From Cryphonectria parasitica EP155 (lineage: Eukaryota > Ascomycota > Sordariomycetes > Diaporthales > Cryphonectriaceae), in assembly GCF_011745365.1 (NCBI RefSeq), contig NW_024468911.1, positions 2,164,759-2,228,758 on the forward strand: DNA of 64,000 bases, in the 5' to 3' direction. The notes under the pieces are model-generated. The model was not told where the DNA came from. It ran no database searches and saw only the letters and a list, made by a program, of their open reading frames with translations. Every line of letters starts with the position of its first letter. Position 1 is the first letter of the stretch. The translations under genes and the position numbers were made by a program. Positions 34,183-47,293 of this stretch are shown here, in pieces.

Positions 34183-36428
34183 GGCCGATTGCTTGAACTG
34201 TGGAATCTTGTGATGCTCTCTGCTGAGCCCTAAAGCAAATGAGGTTGTAAAAAGGCGTTGGAAATATGTCAGCATGAGGCCAGCTGGAAGCCCTTTGCGG
34301 GGATGTGGCTGACCTTTTGAATATTGATAAGCTGCCACTCAGCTGGGCGTAGTGATGCCGAGTCGGCCATCTCCGATGATATCCAAGATACACACGTTTG
34401 CTGGCAGGGGTTTCCCGTGGCAATACTTGACTTCCATAATACCTCTGAAACAAATACGCAACTTTTTTGCAGTTTCTTATCTTTAGCATCCGATTGATCA
34501 ACTGTTAGTCTATTCATTATAAGCGGAAACGACCGAGAGGAGTTGGTTGTTATCTTTCTGCGTGACGTATTGGTGTCCCGCCCGAGCGACTCGATGGTGG
34601 CATCACTCCGAAGACAGCCGCTGTCAAAGCCCATTTCAGATTCTGATATCAGTACCGATAATTGAAGAGTCTCAGGCAACTGCTGAGCACGCAACATGTC
34701 ACACGAAGATTTGCATGTGGACCATGAAAATTGGTGTAATAGTACGTGGATGACCACATGAACGGCGAGAGCGAAGAGATGGATCTCTCCGCAGTCAGGT
34801 TCACGTGCGTGACAACTTTGAAGAATAGTTGATTATATGAATTGGCCAACGCTGAATGCTTTAATTGGAGGTTCACATGGTGATTTAAAAATGATGGTAT
34901 AGGAATACCCTTGACTTGATGCAGTACTTTGTTGCCAATTTTTGACTGATTGTGTCCGGCAAAGCCCAATGCAAAGGATCTTGCACCGTCCAATGAACAA
35001 TTACATTCGATGCTGCTGTAATTAAGTAGTCTTGGTGGGAAGTTGTCAAGCCGTCTCCGCTTCTGCGACTTGGTTATGTTGATCGTTCGGTCATCGGTAT
35101 CAGTGATGATTATGAGCAACAGTCGAGGCTACCTGCTGTTTACTCATTGACTTAATTCTGCTCCTTTCTGGCCTCCTTGACAGATCTGCATCGGATATTA
35201 GAAGGCGCATGGTGCCTTGATGCTATCAACCTTCCTGTTTAGCTGCCTTTTCGCACTGGCAAATTGGACGAGGAAGGTGACCGGACAGTGTTTCGTTCAC
35301 GTAACCCAGCTTGCAGCGGTGACTTGTTGTTTCAAACCGTTGTGCCTTAGCAAAGCTATATTATTAAATGGCAGATTAATGCCTTGTGCTATGTCATATT
35401 ATGTTCCTATTGGATGGGGCTTCTCTCTCAACTGAACATTGATCTTTTTGGGAATCGCTTCGTCTTCTCCCACTTCCTATTTACTACAAGTAATTACTCT
35501 TCAATCTGCTATAGCATCTCCGCACGAGAGACTGACAAGCCAAGATAATTTTAAATTTTAGACTCTTGCCGAGGACATGGAGGGCAGTCAGGCATGATGT
35601 GCTTCGTATCGAACTGGTGCTTTGTCACCTAAGCTGGTGGGGTTTAATAGTTAATACCAGGTTCTCGGACTTGTACTGCCATGGTACATGTGATAACACA
35701 GCAAATAAGCTTTTCCAGGCCCGTTACGAGATATGCTCTCATTTCTCATGATGCTTTCTTCCCCTCCTAAATTAAGTTCGATTTGATTCTGTGTCTTGGA
35801 CTCTTGCTATGTCGCTCGCATTTCCCTCTTCCCCTTGAGCTTGGCAAGGGAGCGAAGGGGGTCACGGTGGCTGCGGGGCTTCTGTCTGCAGTGGTTATTA
35901 GGGCTTAAAGGCTTGTCCCACCACCGCTGGGACGATCACTACACGCAAATGTGGGCTGGTTGTCTCCGGGCCCTTACATCACCTTCCATTTACAGCGTAG
36001 CACAACCTGTTTCTAATCGCCCGTGGCAATCTTAGACGGAGGTAGCAACGCATCAGCAGCGAGCACCTACTTACCCAGACAGGGCCGTTGCGCCATATCA
36101 CGACACGGAGACATCGTCTTACCGCAGGAGAGAAGGGTGTACGTACTGCGTGCCGAGCTTCTCTCGGTGTTCAGGTCCGTTGCTCCTCCTTGCAAAAGTA
36201 CTACCTGTTCCAGTCATAGCCCCTCGCCTCTTTCTTGCCGTTGCATGTCGAATGGTGTCAGTGCCACCCCTGGTGAGTTCACTCCTCTCTCTCTCTGTGC
36301 ATTCTTATAAATCTGCCGTGCATTTCTTCCCCTCCTTTTCTTTGGGGTCTTGAGCCATTTAAGTGGTTGCCTCTGAACCCCTCCGGTCACTATCGTGAGA
36401 AGATCACCTGCGACTGTTATCTTCAAAC
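34183..36428. other. 2.2-kb gene-free divergent intergenic region
   Basis: No coding region is supported. It is AT-rich in the middle (about 34800-35800) and ends in a pyrimidine-rich stretch (about 36190-36340) just upstream of the S28 peptidase gene, as expected for its promoter and 5' UTR. Confidence 0.45.
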
Positions 36429-38218
36429 ATGGCGTGGAAGAGCATTGTTGCCGCCCTTTTGGGACTTGGTGCTGCCGATGCCCTGCGAACAAAGTTCACC
36501 GTTAGCCAGCTCCAAGCGATAGCGGACAGCGCTGCGGTGCGGGAACGCGGGTATAATCGAGGTCTCACTGGGGGACTGCAGTCTCGTGATGTCGACCCGA
36601 GTCTGTTGTATCCGGCCTACAATCTCAGTGTGCCTATTGATCACTTTCACAATGATTCGATATACGAACCTCATGTATGTGTGCCTTTATCTCTTGTGTC
36701 TCCGATTCATCGCTTTGTTTTTTTGTTTTTTTCTTTCTTTTTCCAACATGTTCATGCTTTGTTCTGCTTTGCTGACCAGGAACTTAGACCAATGGCACCT
36801 TCAATCTGAGATACTGGTTCGATGCAAGCCACTACCAAGAGGGCGGGCCTGTCATTGTCCTCCAAAGTGGTGAGGATAGTGGTGTCGACCGCTTGCCGTA
36901 TCTTCAAAAGGGCATTGTGTCCATTCTCGCCAATGCCACTGGTGGACTGGGCGTCATTCTGGAGCATCGCTACTATGGAACGAGTTTCCCCACCCCGGAT
37001 CTCAGCACGGAGAATCTGCGGTTCCTGACGACCGACCAAGCCCTGGCAGACATGGCGTATTTTGCAAAGCATGTCCAGTTCGAGGGGCTGGAGGACTTTG
37101 ATCTCTCGCCGTCCAGCGTGCCGTACATTGCATACGGAGGAAGCTATGCGGGTGCTTTTGTTGCCTTCCTGCGCAAGCTGTACCCAGACATCTACTGGGG
37201 CGCCGTCTCGAGTTCTGGCGTGACAGAGGCCATCTACGACTACTGGCAGTACTACGAGGCGGCCCAGCTGTTTGCCCCTGGGGACTGCGCCACCAACACA
37301 CAGAAGCTCACCAATGTCGTCGACAACATCCTCATCGGCAAGAACGGGACGGACTATGTGCAGCAGCTCAAGGACGTCTTTGGGCTCGGCAACGTGACGC
37401 GCAGCGATGACTTTGCCGATGCCATCTCGGGCGGGATTGCTGGGCTGCAGAACACCAACTGGGACCCAGCCGTGAACGACACGACATACGGCACCTACTG
37501 CAACGCCTTGAGCAGCACCACCCTGCTGTACAACAACACCGCCTCCAAGCAGAGCGAGGTGGTTGCGTTACTCCAGGCTGCCGGGTACGGCAACGAGACG
37601 GCAGCGCTCACGGGCCCGCTGCTCAACTACATCGGCTTCGTGAACGATGAGGTCGTCAGCCCGTGCGCCGAGGAGGGCGTGACGCAGGACGAGTGCCTGA
37701 CCAACTACAACTCGACCTTCTACGAGCTCGATGACATCAGCCAGACCTGGCGATCCTGGCCGTACCAGTACTGCTTCGAATGGGGCTACCTCCAGACGGG
37801 CTCGGGCGTGCCCAAGGACCAGCTGCCGCTCATCTCGCGTCTGCTCAACCTCGAGTTCGAGTCGGTCATATGTAAGGAGGCCTTCAACATCACGACCCCC
37901 TCAAAAATTGAGCGCATCAACCAGTGGGGCGGGTTCAACATTTCATACCCGCGCCTTGCCATCATTGGCGGGGAGCATGACCCCTGGCGCCAGGCAACAC
38001 CGCTTGCCATTGGACTGCCCGAGAGGAACTCGACGACGGACGAGCCTGTCCACCTGATCCCAGACGCGGTGCACCACTGGGACGAGAACGGCCTGTTCCC
38101 CAACGAGACGACAGCCACCCTCCCACCGGCAACGATCAAGGATGTCCACGCAGACGAGGTCCAGTTTGTCAAGGCCTGGGTGGAAGAATGGAAGCAGGCC
38201 AAGAGTACGGGTGCATAA
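36429..38218 (+). CDS. secreted serine peptidase, family S28
   Basis: Exons 36429-36674 and 36788-38218 give 558 aa. The 113-nt intron begins GTATGT and ends TTAG and restores HTNGTFNLRYW. The N-terminus MAWKSIVAALLGLGAADA is a signal peptide. The S28 catalytic serine is in GGSYAGA (S201), the Asp in GGEHDPWR and the His in DAVHHWDENG, all in the expected order. Conserved EHRYYGTS precedes the serine. More than ten N-glycosylation sequons support secretion. S28 enzymes are prolyl-carboxypeptidase/dipeptidyl-peptidase II relatives active in acid, cleaving after proline or small residues. Likely an extracellular or vacuolar nutrient-acquisition enzyme. Confidence 0.93.
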
Positions 38219-39133
38219 AATGAGACGAGGGCTCTTTTATGGCTTAGGGATGTGTGTACTAACCAATTTGCAGGTTTGATGAGTGATGAAGTGGGAGTGC
38301 AGGAGGAGAAGCAGAAGCTGCTGTTGGAATTGTAGGCGAAAGGCAGACAATCGACAATGCCTAGCAGCAATCTGCATCTGTTCCGGTTTCGAAACCGTCT
38401 TCCTGTACAAGAGACTGGGAACACAGTCCTTTCTTTCTTGGTCAATCTCAACAAGCAGAAAAGTTTAGGTTGGATGAATAATAATTTTGGTGATACACTT
38501 TGCTTCTGTTCTTTTTGGTGGGTTTATAGAGGTCCCCCTCCCCCTGTAAGGGGTGACGTCTTACTGTAAGGCACCCCCCTGTGTGCCAAAGTACTGTGCG
38601 CCCTGGGAGGAGGTCCCCTGGGCCTGGCGTGTGCCCAAGCAGGCCTAGCCATTACTGGAGGTATGGTGGGGGGCGGCAGCGAGGGGCCTGCCTCTTAGCG
38701 TGATTTGGCAGGTAGTCTAGTGGTCCAAGCTCTCCCCCAAAGTCCCAAACCTTGCTCAGTCAAGGCGCGACTCAGCTTTGGCTTGAGGACGCGATAGACC
38801 ATTCAGACCTGCAAGCAAAAATCGAAGTCCCCAATCCTAGACATCAACTACTCTCTCATCCAACAATCACTCCCCGTCTTCACGACTCTCGTATCATTTC
38901 TTGGGGCTTATTTACTGTCTCTCTTTCACCCCTTTTTAGTCTTGATGCCATTGAGTAATTAATTGACGACACCCCATCTCGAAGGTCTTCCTAGGCGATC
39001 CAAGGCCAACAGCCCTGGTTGCCGGCCCTCCTCCCTTCTGACGAACCTGAATCCTCCCCAACAGATCATCGTCCACAACCTCCCTCGCCAGCCCTATCAA
39101 ACACTTTTCAATACTGTTCTCTCATATGCGAAT
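38219..39133. other. intergenic region upstream of SFH1
   Basis: No gene is supported. 38530-38700 is G/C-rich with runs of C and G. A tRNA A-box-like word at 38713-38723 lacks a matching B box. The last part is presumably the SFH1 promoter and 5' UTR; the SFH1 frame is open upstream to 38963 but without ATG. Confidence 0.45.
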
Positions 39134-41060
39134 ATGGCGGCCACGAAGGAAGAGCCGCAGGCTTTCTTCTCAACCTACGCGCCCCGTCTGCGCACCTACG
39201 CCAACACACTCTTGACGCCTGTCCTGCCGTCCTCCCAACCGACCAACCCCCTCGCTCGCACCACCAAGCGAGGTACTACGATCATCAACTATGCAGAAGA
39301 TGGCTATGATATAGAAGACTCGGACTCGGACGATAGACGGCGGCCCACCGGTCTGCGCAGTTTGCGACGCGAGGACAGCTCCATCAAGATTGACCCCAGC
39401 GACAAGGTCAACAAGGAGACAACAGAACCCGTGGAGATGCAGGGCATATACCGCGAGTGGATGAACAAGTCGAAGCAGGGCCTCGCCGACATGCAGGGCT
39501 ATGCGCAGTCGTGCCTGCCTTTGACCCTGATCCCGATCCGCATCGACCTCGACATTCCAGCCTTCATTCCTCAGCCGCCGCATCCTCTCCCGCCCCAGGG
39601 CGCGCTCGGCGTCGACTACAACGCGCCGCAGTACAGGATGGGCGAGATGACGCTGCCCTACAGGCTCAAGGACACGTTCTTGTGGAATCTTCACGAGACC
39701 CTCATCACGACAGATCAGTTCGCCGCGACGCTCGTGCAAGACCTCGACCTCCCTCCCTCCCACCGACAGCAGTTCATCACCGAGATCAGCAAGCAGATTC
39801 GCACGCAGCTGGAAGAGTACGCAGGCGTCGCCCTGCACCCTCTATTCCATTCTCACACGTCCTCGGCCGAACCACAGCGACAATCTGGGACGAGTATACC
39901 GGCGACCCCGCAACCGGCAGCGCTGGGCGCCCACGGCGCCGACACCCCAGTGCGAAGCGGTCTGTCCCACCTCCCAGCGACGCCCTCGAGGCTTTCCATC
40001 TCGACGTCCGGCCCGACTGCATCATCATCTGCTGCGCCAGCCCAGCAGGGCGCTACAGCTGAAGTGGCGGCGACTGCAGAGCATGTCTCAGCCGACGACG
40101 CGGACGAACTGAATCCTGACGACACGTACCGCTGCATCATTAACCTCACCATCAACATGGGAAATCAGCTCTACTCGGACAAGTTCGAATGGTCCCTGCT
40201 ACATCCCCCTGGGACGGCCGAGGTTTTCTCCAAGCAGACGTGCGCCGACCTTGGCCTCACGGGCGAATGGGTCCCAGCCATGACGCATGCCATCTATGAG
40301 GCGGTCTTGCGGCTAAAGAAAGAGGCGTGCGAATCCGGCGGCGTGATTTCGGGGTGGGTAGGTGCCACGGCGCTGAACGCGTCCGACTTCCCTAACGATG
40401 CGGCGATCACGTCACATGGCGAGCGCGCGGGCTGGCGGTACGATCCAGAACACCTCGCCGATGATTGGGAGCCCAAGATTGAGATGCTCAGCAAGGAGGA
40501 GATCGAGAAGCGAGAAGGCGACCGCGAGCGGCAGATCAGGCGGCTGCGCAGGGAGACGGCACGATTCTCGAGCAACACAGGCATGGTAGGCGGCGTGCCC
40601 TCGGGCTTCGGCTTTGCTGGTCTGATCGAGCAGGAGGAGGAGCGAATGGGCCGTGGCGAGCGGAGCAAAAAGAAGAAGCGCTTCAGGAGCCTGTCGCCAC
40701 TGGCGAGGGCGGGCACGCCCGGCGGCGGCGGCAGATTCACGCCTGATGTTGGAGGTGGATATGGCGGTGGCGGGGCGCTTGCAGAACATGAGCGCTTCAC
40801 CTGGCGGTGTTCTCATTGTGAGATTTGGGGGACGTGTGTCTGGGCCGTCCGCGACGGGCCCCGTGGACCGAGGGTAAGTCCTCTCTTCTTTTCACCTACC
40901 TTTTTGACAGGGTCATCATCTTCACCCCTTCATCTGAAATGACCAAGCTAACATGGCCATAAAGTCATTATGCAATAATTGCGGCTTCATATACGAACGA
41001 GATCGCAAGCTTCCGAGATGGACCAAGGCCCTGCACTCAAAGGACCTACGGCCAGTGTAG
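39134..41060 (+). CDS. SFH1: RSC/SWI-SNF chromatin remodelling subunit Sfh1 (SNF5 family)
   Basis: Exons 39134-40873 and 40965-41060 give 611 aa. The start ATG in AATATGGCGG yields MAATKEEPQAFF; upstream in-frame codons lack ATG. Two SNF5 repeats are visible: RPT1 (about 130-240) with PIRIDLDIPAF and LKDTFLWNLHE, and RPT2 (about 332-400) with CIINLTINMGN, KFEWSLLHP and QTCADLGL. A basic, charged region follows. The spliced C-terminus forms a GATA-like zinc finger, CSHC...CNNC (about 558-580), split by the intron between its two cysteine pairs. SNF5-family proteins are core subunits of ATP-dependent nucleosome remodellers in the nucleus. Sfh1 (RSC) is favoured over Snf5 by size and by the finger, which is frequent in filamentous fungi. 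Confidence 0.9.
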
Positions 41061-41602
41061 ACAAAGGAACCGGAGAGAGACCTATTCAGGCGTTTGGTGG
41101 CTATAATTGATGATATGATATCTGGTGGGTTAGGCTGACCTTGATTTTCAAAAGTTGCTTCTGAGGCTGAAGGAGTAGTCTCTGGTCTTTGTACGATCAA
41201 GGTGCTCTTGTATCATACACATTTTCTGCTGCTCTTGAAGTTGTGCCCTTTTTATTCTACCATCGGGAATGGCCCACACATGTCCTTTTTGTTGGCAAAC
41301 TAGACATCTTTTCAAGTCTTGAACAGAAGGTACAGAGATGGCAGCAATGACAGTTTAATCAATTTACAATACCCTTCCTATCTGGATAATACTTATTTTT
41401 GTCCAACATCATGATGATGACGTTGATGGGGTTCGAAGAAGCAGCCAAGTGTCTGCCCTCGGGCAGGTTGTCTAGGGGACAAGTATCACACGACGAGCAT
41501 CACTTGTGGGCAAGGAAAAGCAGGACACTTCTAAGTTCATGATCTCATTAATTACGTAGGATTGATCCAGGCTCAGCCTTGCATCGTCTGGCCCTTGCTT
41601 CC
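41061..41602. other. convergent intergenic region SFH1 / ferric reductase
   Basis: No coding region is supported in these 540 bp. It should contain both 3' UTRs and polyadenylation signals. No repeats were recognised. Confidence 0.5.
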
Positions 41603-43853
41603 TTACCAACCAAACATCTCCGAGTAGAGATAAACCTCCTTGGCACCAGGGCCCGACTTCAATATCCTCATCTCGGCCGCAGCAGCCTCGTCCCGCACGG
41701 CCGCCAGCACCGACGACGGTCCACAGACAGCCATGCCCACCGACCCAGTCTCCTCCAAGGTAAAATCTCGCACGACGGCCGCCAGGTCGGGTCGTCCCGT
41801 AAAAGTCTTGAAGCCAAGGCTCGTCGCTGGTGTCTTCTGGGAGGAGGATGTCGATGATGATGATGCCAGGGGCTCGACCTTTTCGTCGTCCTCTGACGAG
41901 GAGGGCGGTGTTCTCCTGCCGGCCTCGGCGTCACTCTCTGTATCCTCAGGGTCGTCGGTCTCCGAGGTCTGGTACACCTTGATCTCGAGAGCACCCTCGG
42001 GCATCTCCAGGTTCTGGGACTCGAGGAACTCGGAGAGCGCCGCCTCGTACCACTGCAATATCCTGGTGTCGCGCGTAACAATGACAATGGTCATCTTCCT
42101 GGGCGCCTTGGGCGCCGCCACCACCTCCTTCACCCCTTTCTCGCCGCCGCTGCCGCCAACAGCAGCAGCAAAGTCCCGCGCAGCAGCAGCAGTAGCAGCA
42201 GCACTGATCCACTCCATAGCAAAGGGCAGCGAGAACCCTGCCCCAGAGCCACAGGCCACGACCAGGGCGCGGTCATAGGCCGTCAGCGGCTTGCCGTGCA
42301 GCCCCCCATACGCGCCCTCCATCAGCACAGGGAGCGTGGCCACGGCGCCGCCCGCACCGCGCGCCGCAGCGATGGCAGCCAGACGGCCTGTGAACCCGCC
42401 GCGGGGCTTGACGTAGAAGGTCATGACGGAGCGGGGGGCGCCGACGAGGCGGTCGTGGTCGGGCAGGCTGCAGATGGTAAAGGGGTGGGCGGTGAGGGCG
42501 TGGTGGGTGCCCAGGGTCAGGAAGCGGAGGAACATGTGCTGGCCTGGGCGCCAGAGGGTTAAGGGTCCTACGGGGATGTCGACGCGCAGGCAGCGTGGGG
42601 AGAGGCGGGTGATGGTTGCGCGGTTGTGGAAGCCGTGGTCGAAGTAGGTCTTCATCTGGGAGTAGCACCAGGAGAGGGCGTAGAGGACGCCGGCTACGAT
42701 GAAGTAGTCACTGCCGAATGATGTTAGGAAAGCCGGTGGAATGTTTGTGTGGGTGAGAGAGATAGAGACAGAGATGAAGACATGAGAAGAGGAAGGAGGG
42801 GGGGGGGGGGGGGGAGAGAGGACATACGCTGAGGAGAGGGTGAAGCCGCAGTGGATGAAGAAGAAGACCATAAAGACGATGGCCATGAAGTAGTGTGTGG
42901 CCTTGAAGAACTCGTAGCAGGCGTTTCTGTAAAAAAGAGATTCATCATCACATCAAACATGTCAGTTACTCCCATCATTTTCTCGTTCCCACCCTGGGGT
43001 TCAACATGAAGAGGCAAAGACTGACCTGATCCACGGCACAGACATAAAGGTAAGATAGGCCTGCGGCACAATAGCAGCCACGCCAGTCCAGTACGAAAAG
43101 TTGGTGGTCCACTGCATTGTCATCATGCCCTCTTTGTAATTATACACGATAAAAGGGAACGTGTGCAGCAGGGCCAGGACGAGAACAGCCCACGCCAGCC
43201 ATGCGTGGAAGACCATGAGCTTCTCATGGCTGACGCCCGACAGCGTCGCAATCACGTTAGCCTTGGCCGCAAACAGGATGATGAAGGGTGTCGCGCCGAG
43301 GGCCAGCCAGCCGCTGCGTGTCGCCAAGGGGGGCGAGTCGCCAAAGGCAGCCGTGGTGGGCCAGTAGTAGGGTCTGGGCCCGAGGGTCATGGCCGTGAAG
43401 AAGAGGAAGCCCACGGCCAGGAGGAACATGACCCCCACCGTGGGCGTCTGCCACCGGCCGAACACTTCATAGCGACGGTAGGCTGCGAAGCGGAAGATGG
43501 CTACCAGCTTCTGCCACCATGCGCGCGTCCTGATGCCGAGGGGGGTGTGCTTGAGGGCGAGGAAGCCGCCGGTGCAGAGGAAGATGGTGATGAGGAAGAA
43601 GTAGACCGTCCCACGGGCGTAGACGTAGTCGGCTATGTACCTGAAAAGAGAGGAAAAGAGGAAGGGAATTGGTGTGTCAGCAAAGAGGTTCACGGATATT
43701 CACTGAGAAGTAAATTGTTGATCATCTAGAAAGAACCTACCAGTTCCTCCAGGTGTAGCTCATGTATGCACATTGTTCTGGTGTCAGAGCGCACTCGCCT
43801 GGGTCGCGATACATGTGCAGCATAAGCGGATAATACAACCACGGCACACCCAT
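41603..43853 (-). CDS. ferric reductase-like transmembrane NADPH oxidoreductase
   Basis: Exons 43853-43741, 43640-43026, 42926-42828 and 42710-41603 (minus) give 644 aa. All junctions keep frame and restore conserved residues. After a short lumenal N-terminus, six to seven hydrophobic segments carry the bis-heme histidines of the ferric reductase family, visible in SHEKLMVFHAW, LLHTFPF and IHCGF. The soluble part has the FAD-binding HPFTICS and the NADPH-binding CGSGAGFSLP, ending in CGP and a C-terminal EMFGW. It reduces extracellular Fe(III)/Cu(II) at the plasma membrane by transferring NADPH electrons across it. Unusual is an Asp/Glu/Ser-rich insert (about 540-580) within the NADPH domain. 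No iron-regulatory GATA factor site was assessed. Confidence 0.92.
42798..42814. repeat. G17 homopolymer in ferric reductase intron 3
   Basis: Seventeen consecutive G on the plus strand, inside the 117-nt third intron of the minus-strand ferric reductase gene, where it reads as C17. Confidence 0.85.
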
Positions 43854-46800
43854 CTTGGCGACAGTATCTGACAGTGAGAACCGAAAGAGGGAAATATGAC
43901 TGATGGGAAGAGCTGAAGGATGTGATATTACTCCATTCAGAAACGGATGTGGGGGCAAGGTTTTGGTTCACCAAGGTCTCGCCTTGGTCAATGTAATACC
44001 TTCTTTTTTTTCTTCTTCTTTCCTTTGTGCTAGATTGCCATGATACCAAAGGGACAAAAGACAGAAGAGAGAAGAGAGAAGAGAGAAGAAAACAAGAGAT
44101 GGTCAATTGTGTCGATCGAAGAGACACAGCTCGAGCCCTTTTCTTCTTCTTTTCCTTTACCTTTACCCTACTCTGCCCCTCTATCTCTCTCCTATTGTCT
44201 CCAGAAGTGCCCCCCTCCATCCCACAGAGCAAGTTTTGGTACGGATTCCCTCACTAACCTGCGCAAGATTTCAACGGTCCAACTCGCCACGGCACACGGC
44301 AGTGGGGGAATAGTCGGGCGTACCAAACCTTCCCGTCAGGAAAAGCCCTCTGATTGGACAGCCCAGACTGGGGCCGTCCCACTGTGTTCCACCGGTAGCC
44401 TGAGCACGTTTCGTCAACCGTGCATCTTCTGTTGAGCAAGTTTATGCAGGGATGTTGCATCTTACATGGGCAAAAGACGCACGAATCGGATATATGCCAT
44501 ATATGCTCGTAGTAACGTATAATACATTTATCATATCTTGCCCCCCGCAGCTCTCGTACATGTTTCCTCTGTTTTCTCTGGTAGGCCTGTGCTTTGATAC
44601 AGCAAAACTTCGCCGTTGAGGTGTTATTCTGGCTACTAGGATGGCTTGTAACCCTCGAGGATGATATGCTTATGTGAATCGTGATGACATCAACATCAAC
44701 CCAACCTCCCTTATCGTGTCGTGAGAACTTGCTCAAGAGATGCCCCACCAACTGCAATACGTTACTCCTTGCCGACAGCACATGAGTTGATGCGAGTATT
44801 GCCAGAGCCTTTTCTTCCCTGAAGCAAACAATCCTCGTCGAACTAATAACCCATAAATTCTTGAGACTGGATAGCTAGACTGAAAGTTTTATTACTAAGA
44901 AGATGGCGGCCTGTATTCGCTGTGGCACTCATTATGAGCTGCTACCTGACCTCTCGACCTGACCAAATGCTTAGATCCACATACTTGTTCTTTGCCTTTC
45001 TCTTATGTTTGGTCTCTTATGTTTCAAAAACACACAAGTTTAAACTTTGGCTTATAAGTTGCGCATAAGTAAGGAGTCACGTGTTTCGTCTACAGGTTTT
45101 AATAAGGAAGGTTTCAGTTGGTGAATGATTGGTCACGTCTAACAGATGATCTAAATTGTTGCTCCAACCTGGCCCAGTTCAGCTTGTCCATTACATGGAC
45201 TCCACTACTAAGGATTCTCTTTAAGGCTTTTACCACCGCAAATGTGTGTGGTAATTGCTACATAACTGCACACTCAAGTCTTCCTGTGGGAATCTTTAGA
45301 ATGCTTTCATATCTTTCCTCCAGAAGCTTTGAATCTTCTCTCTCTCTCTCCCTATTGCCCAATTACTTGATTTCGATGAATTCAACGGCAACAGTGGTTG
45401 GGGGTGCTTGTCACAGAAGCGATCACCAGTGTCTATCAAGAACAACTCATCATATCTTTTTAGGAACGACTCAACCCCATCGAACTTCTTGGGGGCACTG
45501 CAGCATACAGTTGCAGTGTCATTGATGCCGCAATCATGGGTCCAGACGTTTCAAAAAGGAGAAGCCGAGGAGCCTCAGAGGCAGAATTAGGAGACCACTA
45601 CAAGCAGCGATGCATTGGCTACACAAATCACTTCGAGAAAGATGATACCTAGAACAAAGATTTCCAAGCCGCACCTGCCCTGAATTCTTCAACCGCATGG
45701 ATATATAGTCAGACGGCTTTCTCCTCCTTCTCTTTCATACATATGTCTTTCTGTCCGTAGCGTACATCCCACGCGATGAGAGCAGAAGCGCCCTTCGTGT
45801 CAAGATTCATGCATCGCAATCAAGGTGTTGAGCACAACTTCAGACCAATCAAGACCATCATTTCTAATTTTCTCAGCACTGCGCCAACAAAAAGACGAGT
45901 TTGAACTATGGCTCTGGACAAAGTGGTAGTAGAATCGTCAGGGCTAAGCTAACAACTGTGCTACAGTTGTAGAGGGCAAAGATTGTTCATGAACGGTCGT
46001 TGCAACTCCTGCCCACACATGTGCAATTGCTAAAGCTCATGCTGGGTCCTGGTTCATCGCGACTTGTCAAAGGCGGCAAGAACAGCAACGCCCGCGGCCT
46101 ACCTAGGTAGTACAGGTCACAGCTACCAGATCTTGCATGCCTGCTCGAGTCTTCTGGCGACGAGGAACAAGACCACGTCTTGACATCACAACGGCACAGA
46201 TCTCGGAAGTCTAAGATGCTCACCACAGTCACAGATGACAATATGTGGCAATAACAATAGAATATTACCTTGCCCTGGTAGTTATTGAGAAATAGAGACG
46301 CTGCGAGAGGAGAAAATGTAGGAGGAATAGTTACATTTCAAGGCCTAGTTCACGACTGAGGTATTTAGCCTTCGGATATTCGAGCTTGGAAGCTCTGGAG
46401 GCTCTGGAGATTGCGTGTCAGTCCCCTTTCTTGCTCAGCCTGCTATTGCATCTGCGATCTCCAAGCGTCCTGGTTCTATAGAAGGAAAAAAGGATTTGCA
46501 GAACAGCTGCTCAGCTGGGACTGGAAGTGAGCTTGAAAATGGAGAGGTGTAAGAGGACATGAATTTGAGAGAGGTAAGATTAAGCGCAACAAAGCTACGG
46601 CAAAATCTCTTGTTTAGTCTGCATTGACGAGAACAGCAACTGATTCAGATCGGTGAGAAAGTATGGCTCTTTAAAACAAGAAGATCTGCTCAAGCCTTGT
46701 ACCACATTCAATGTCAAATATGCCGATCAAAAAACGCCTCCTGTGCAGAGAATTTCCCTTTTCTTCCCAGCAAAATTCCCCATGGCTCTGCCCGGGTCGA

Positions 46801-47293
46801 TGTCTATTTGTAGGCAAGCACCCCTTGCTCACATAGTAGATGCCTTCCGCCACGATCTTCGGGTTTTAAATGCCACTGAAGCGGAGTGCATATTTCCGCC
46901 CACAAAAAGAGCCCCTCGTCGAAGCGGCACTTTCCGGAGGAACAAGAGCCCAGTGATCCCCTGAAGTGCGTCAAGGAAATGGTAGAAGGATGCAAGGAAT
47001 GGACCTTAGCGCCGGTCGTACGTGTGTATTGCTGGTCGTCATCCACGATTATACCGAGGCATTTGATGTGGACCCGTATAGGAAGTGAGTCGACCTCATC
47101 CGATCCCATGATATTTCTTGTCGTCTCCCTTCTGGATGTCAGTCCACTTGAGAAGGTGATCATCACGAGGTTAATACATTTCAAGAAAGTTGTCTTACAT
47201 ATAAATATACAAATTCTTTGCCCATGAATTAATCCATCATCATTGTACCCAATACTCTTCTCGCAGTTTTGATTTCATTAGGCGGCTTACGCA
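43854..47293. other. 3.4-kb gene-poor region
   Basis: No gene is supported. Plus frames at 45118-45525 (135 codons) and 46653-46964, and a minus frame at 46804-47184, lack domains and plausible codon use. I looked upstream of the thioester reductase for adenylation or carrier domain remains and recognised none. The left end is the ferric reductase promoter with a pyrimidine-rich tract near 44140-44200. Confidence 0.45.

Noticed and set aside
38713..38723. tRNA A-box-like word TAGTCTAGTGG
   Set aside because: No B box at the required spacing and no cloverleaf could be drawn.
45118..45525. 135-codon plus frame
   Set aside because: No domain, Ser/Thr-rich and without GC-rich third positions typical of the window's genes.
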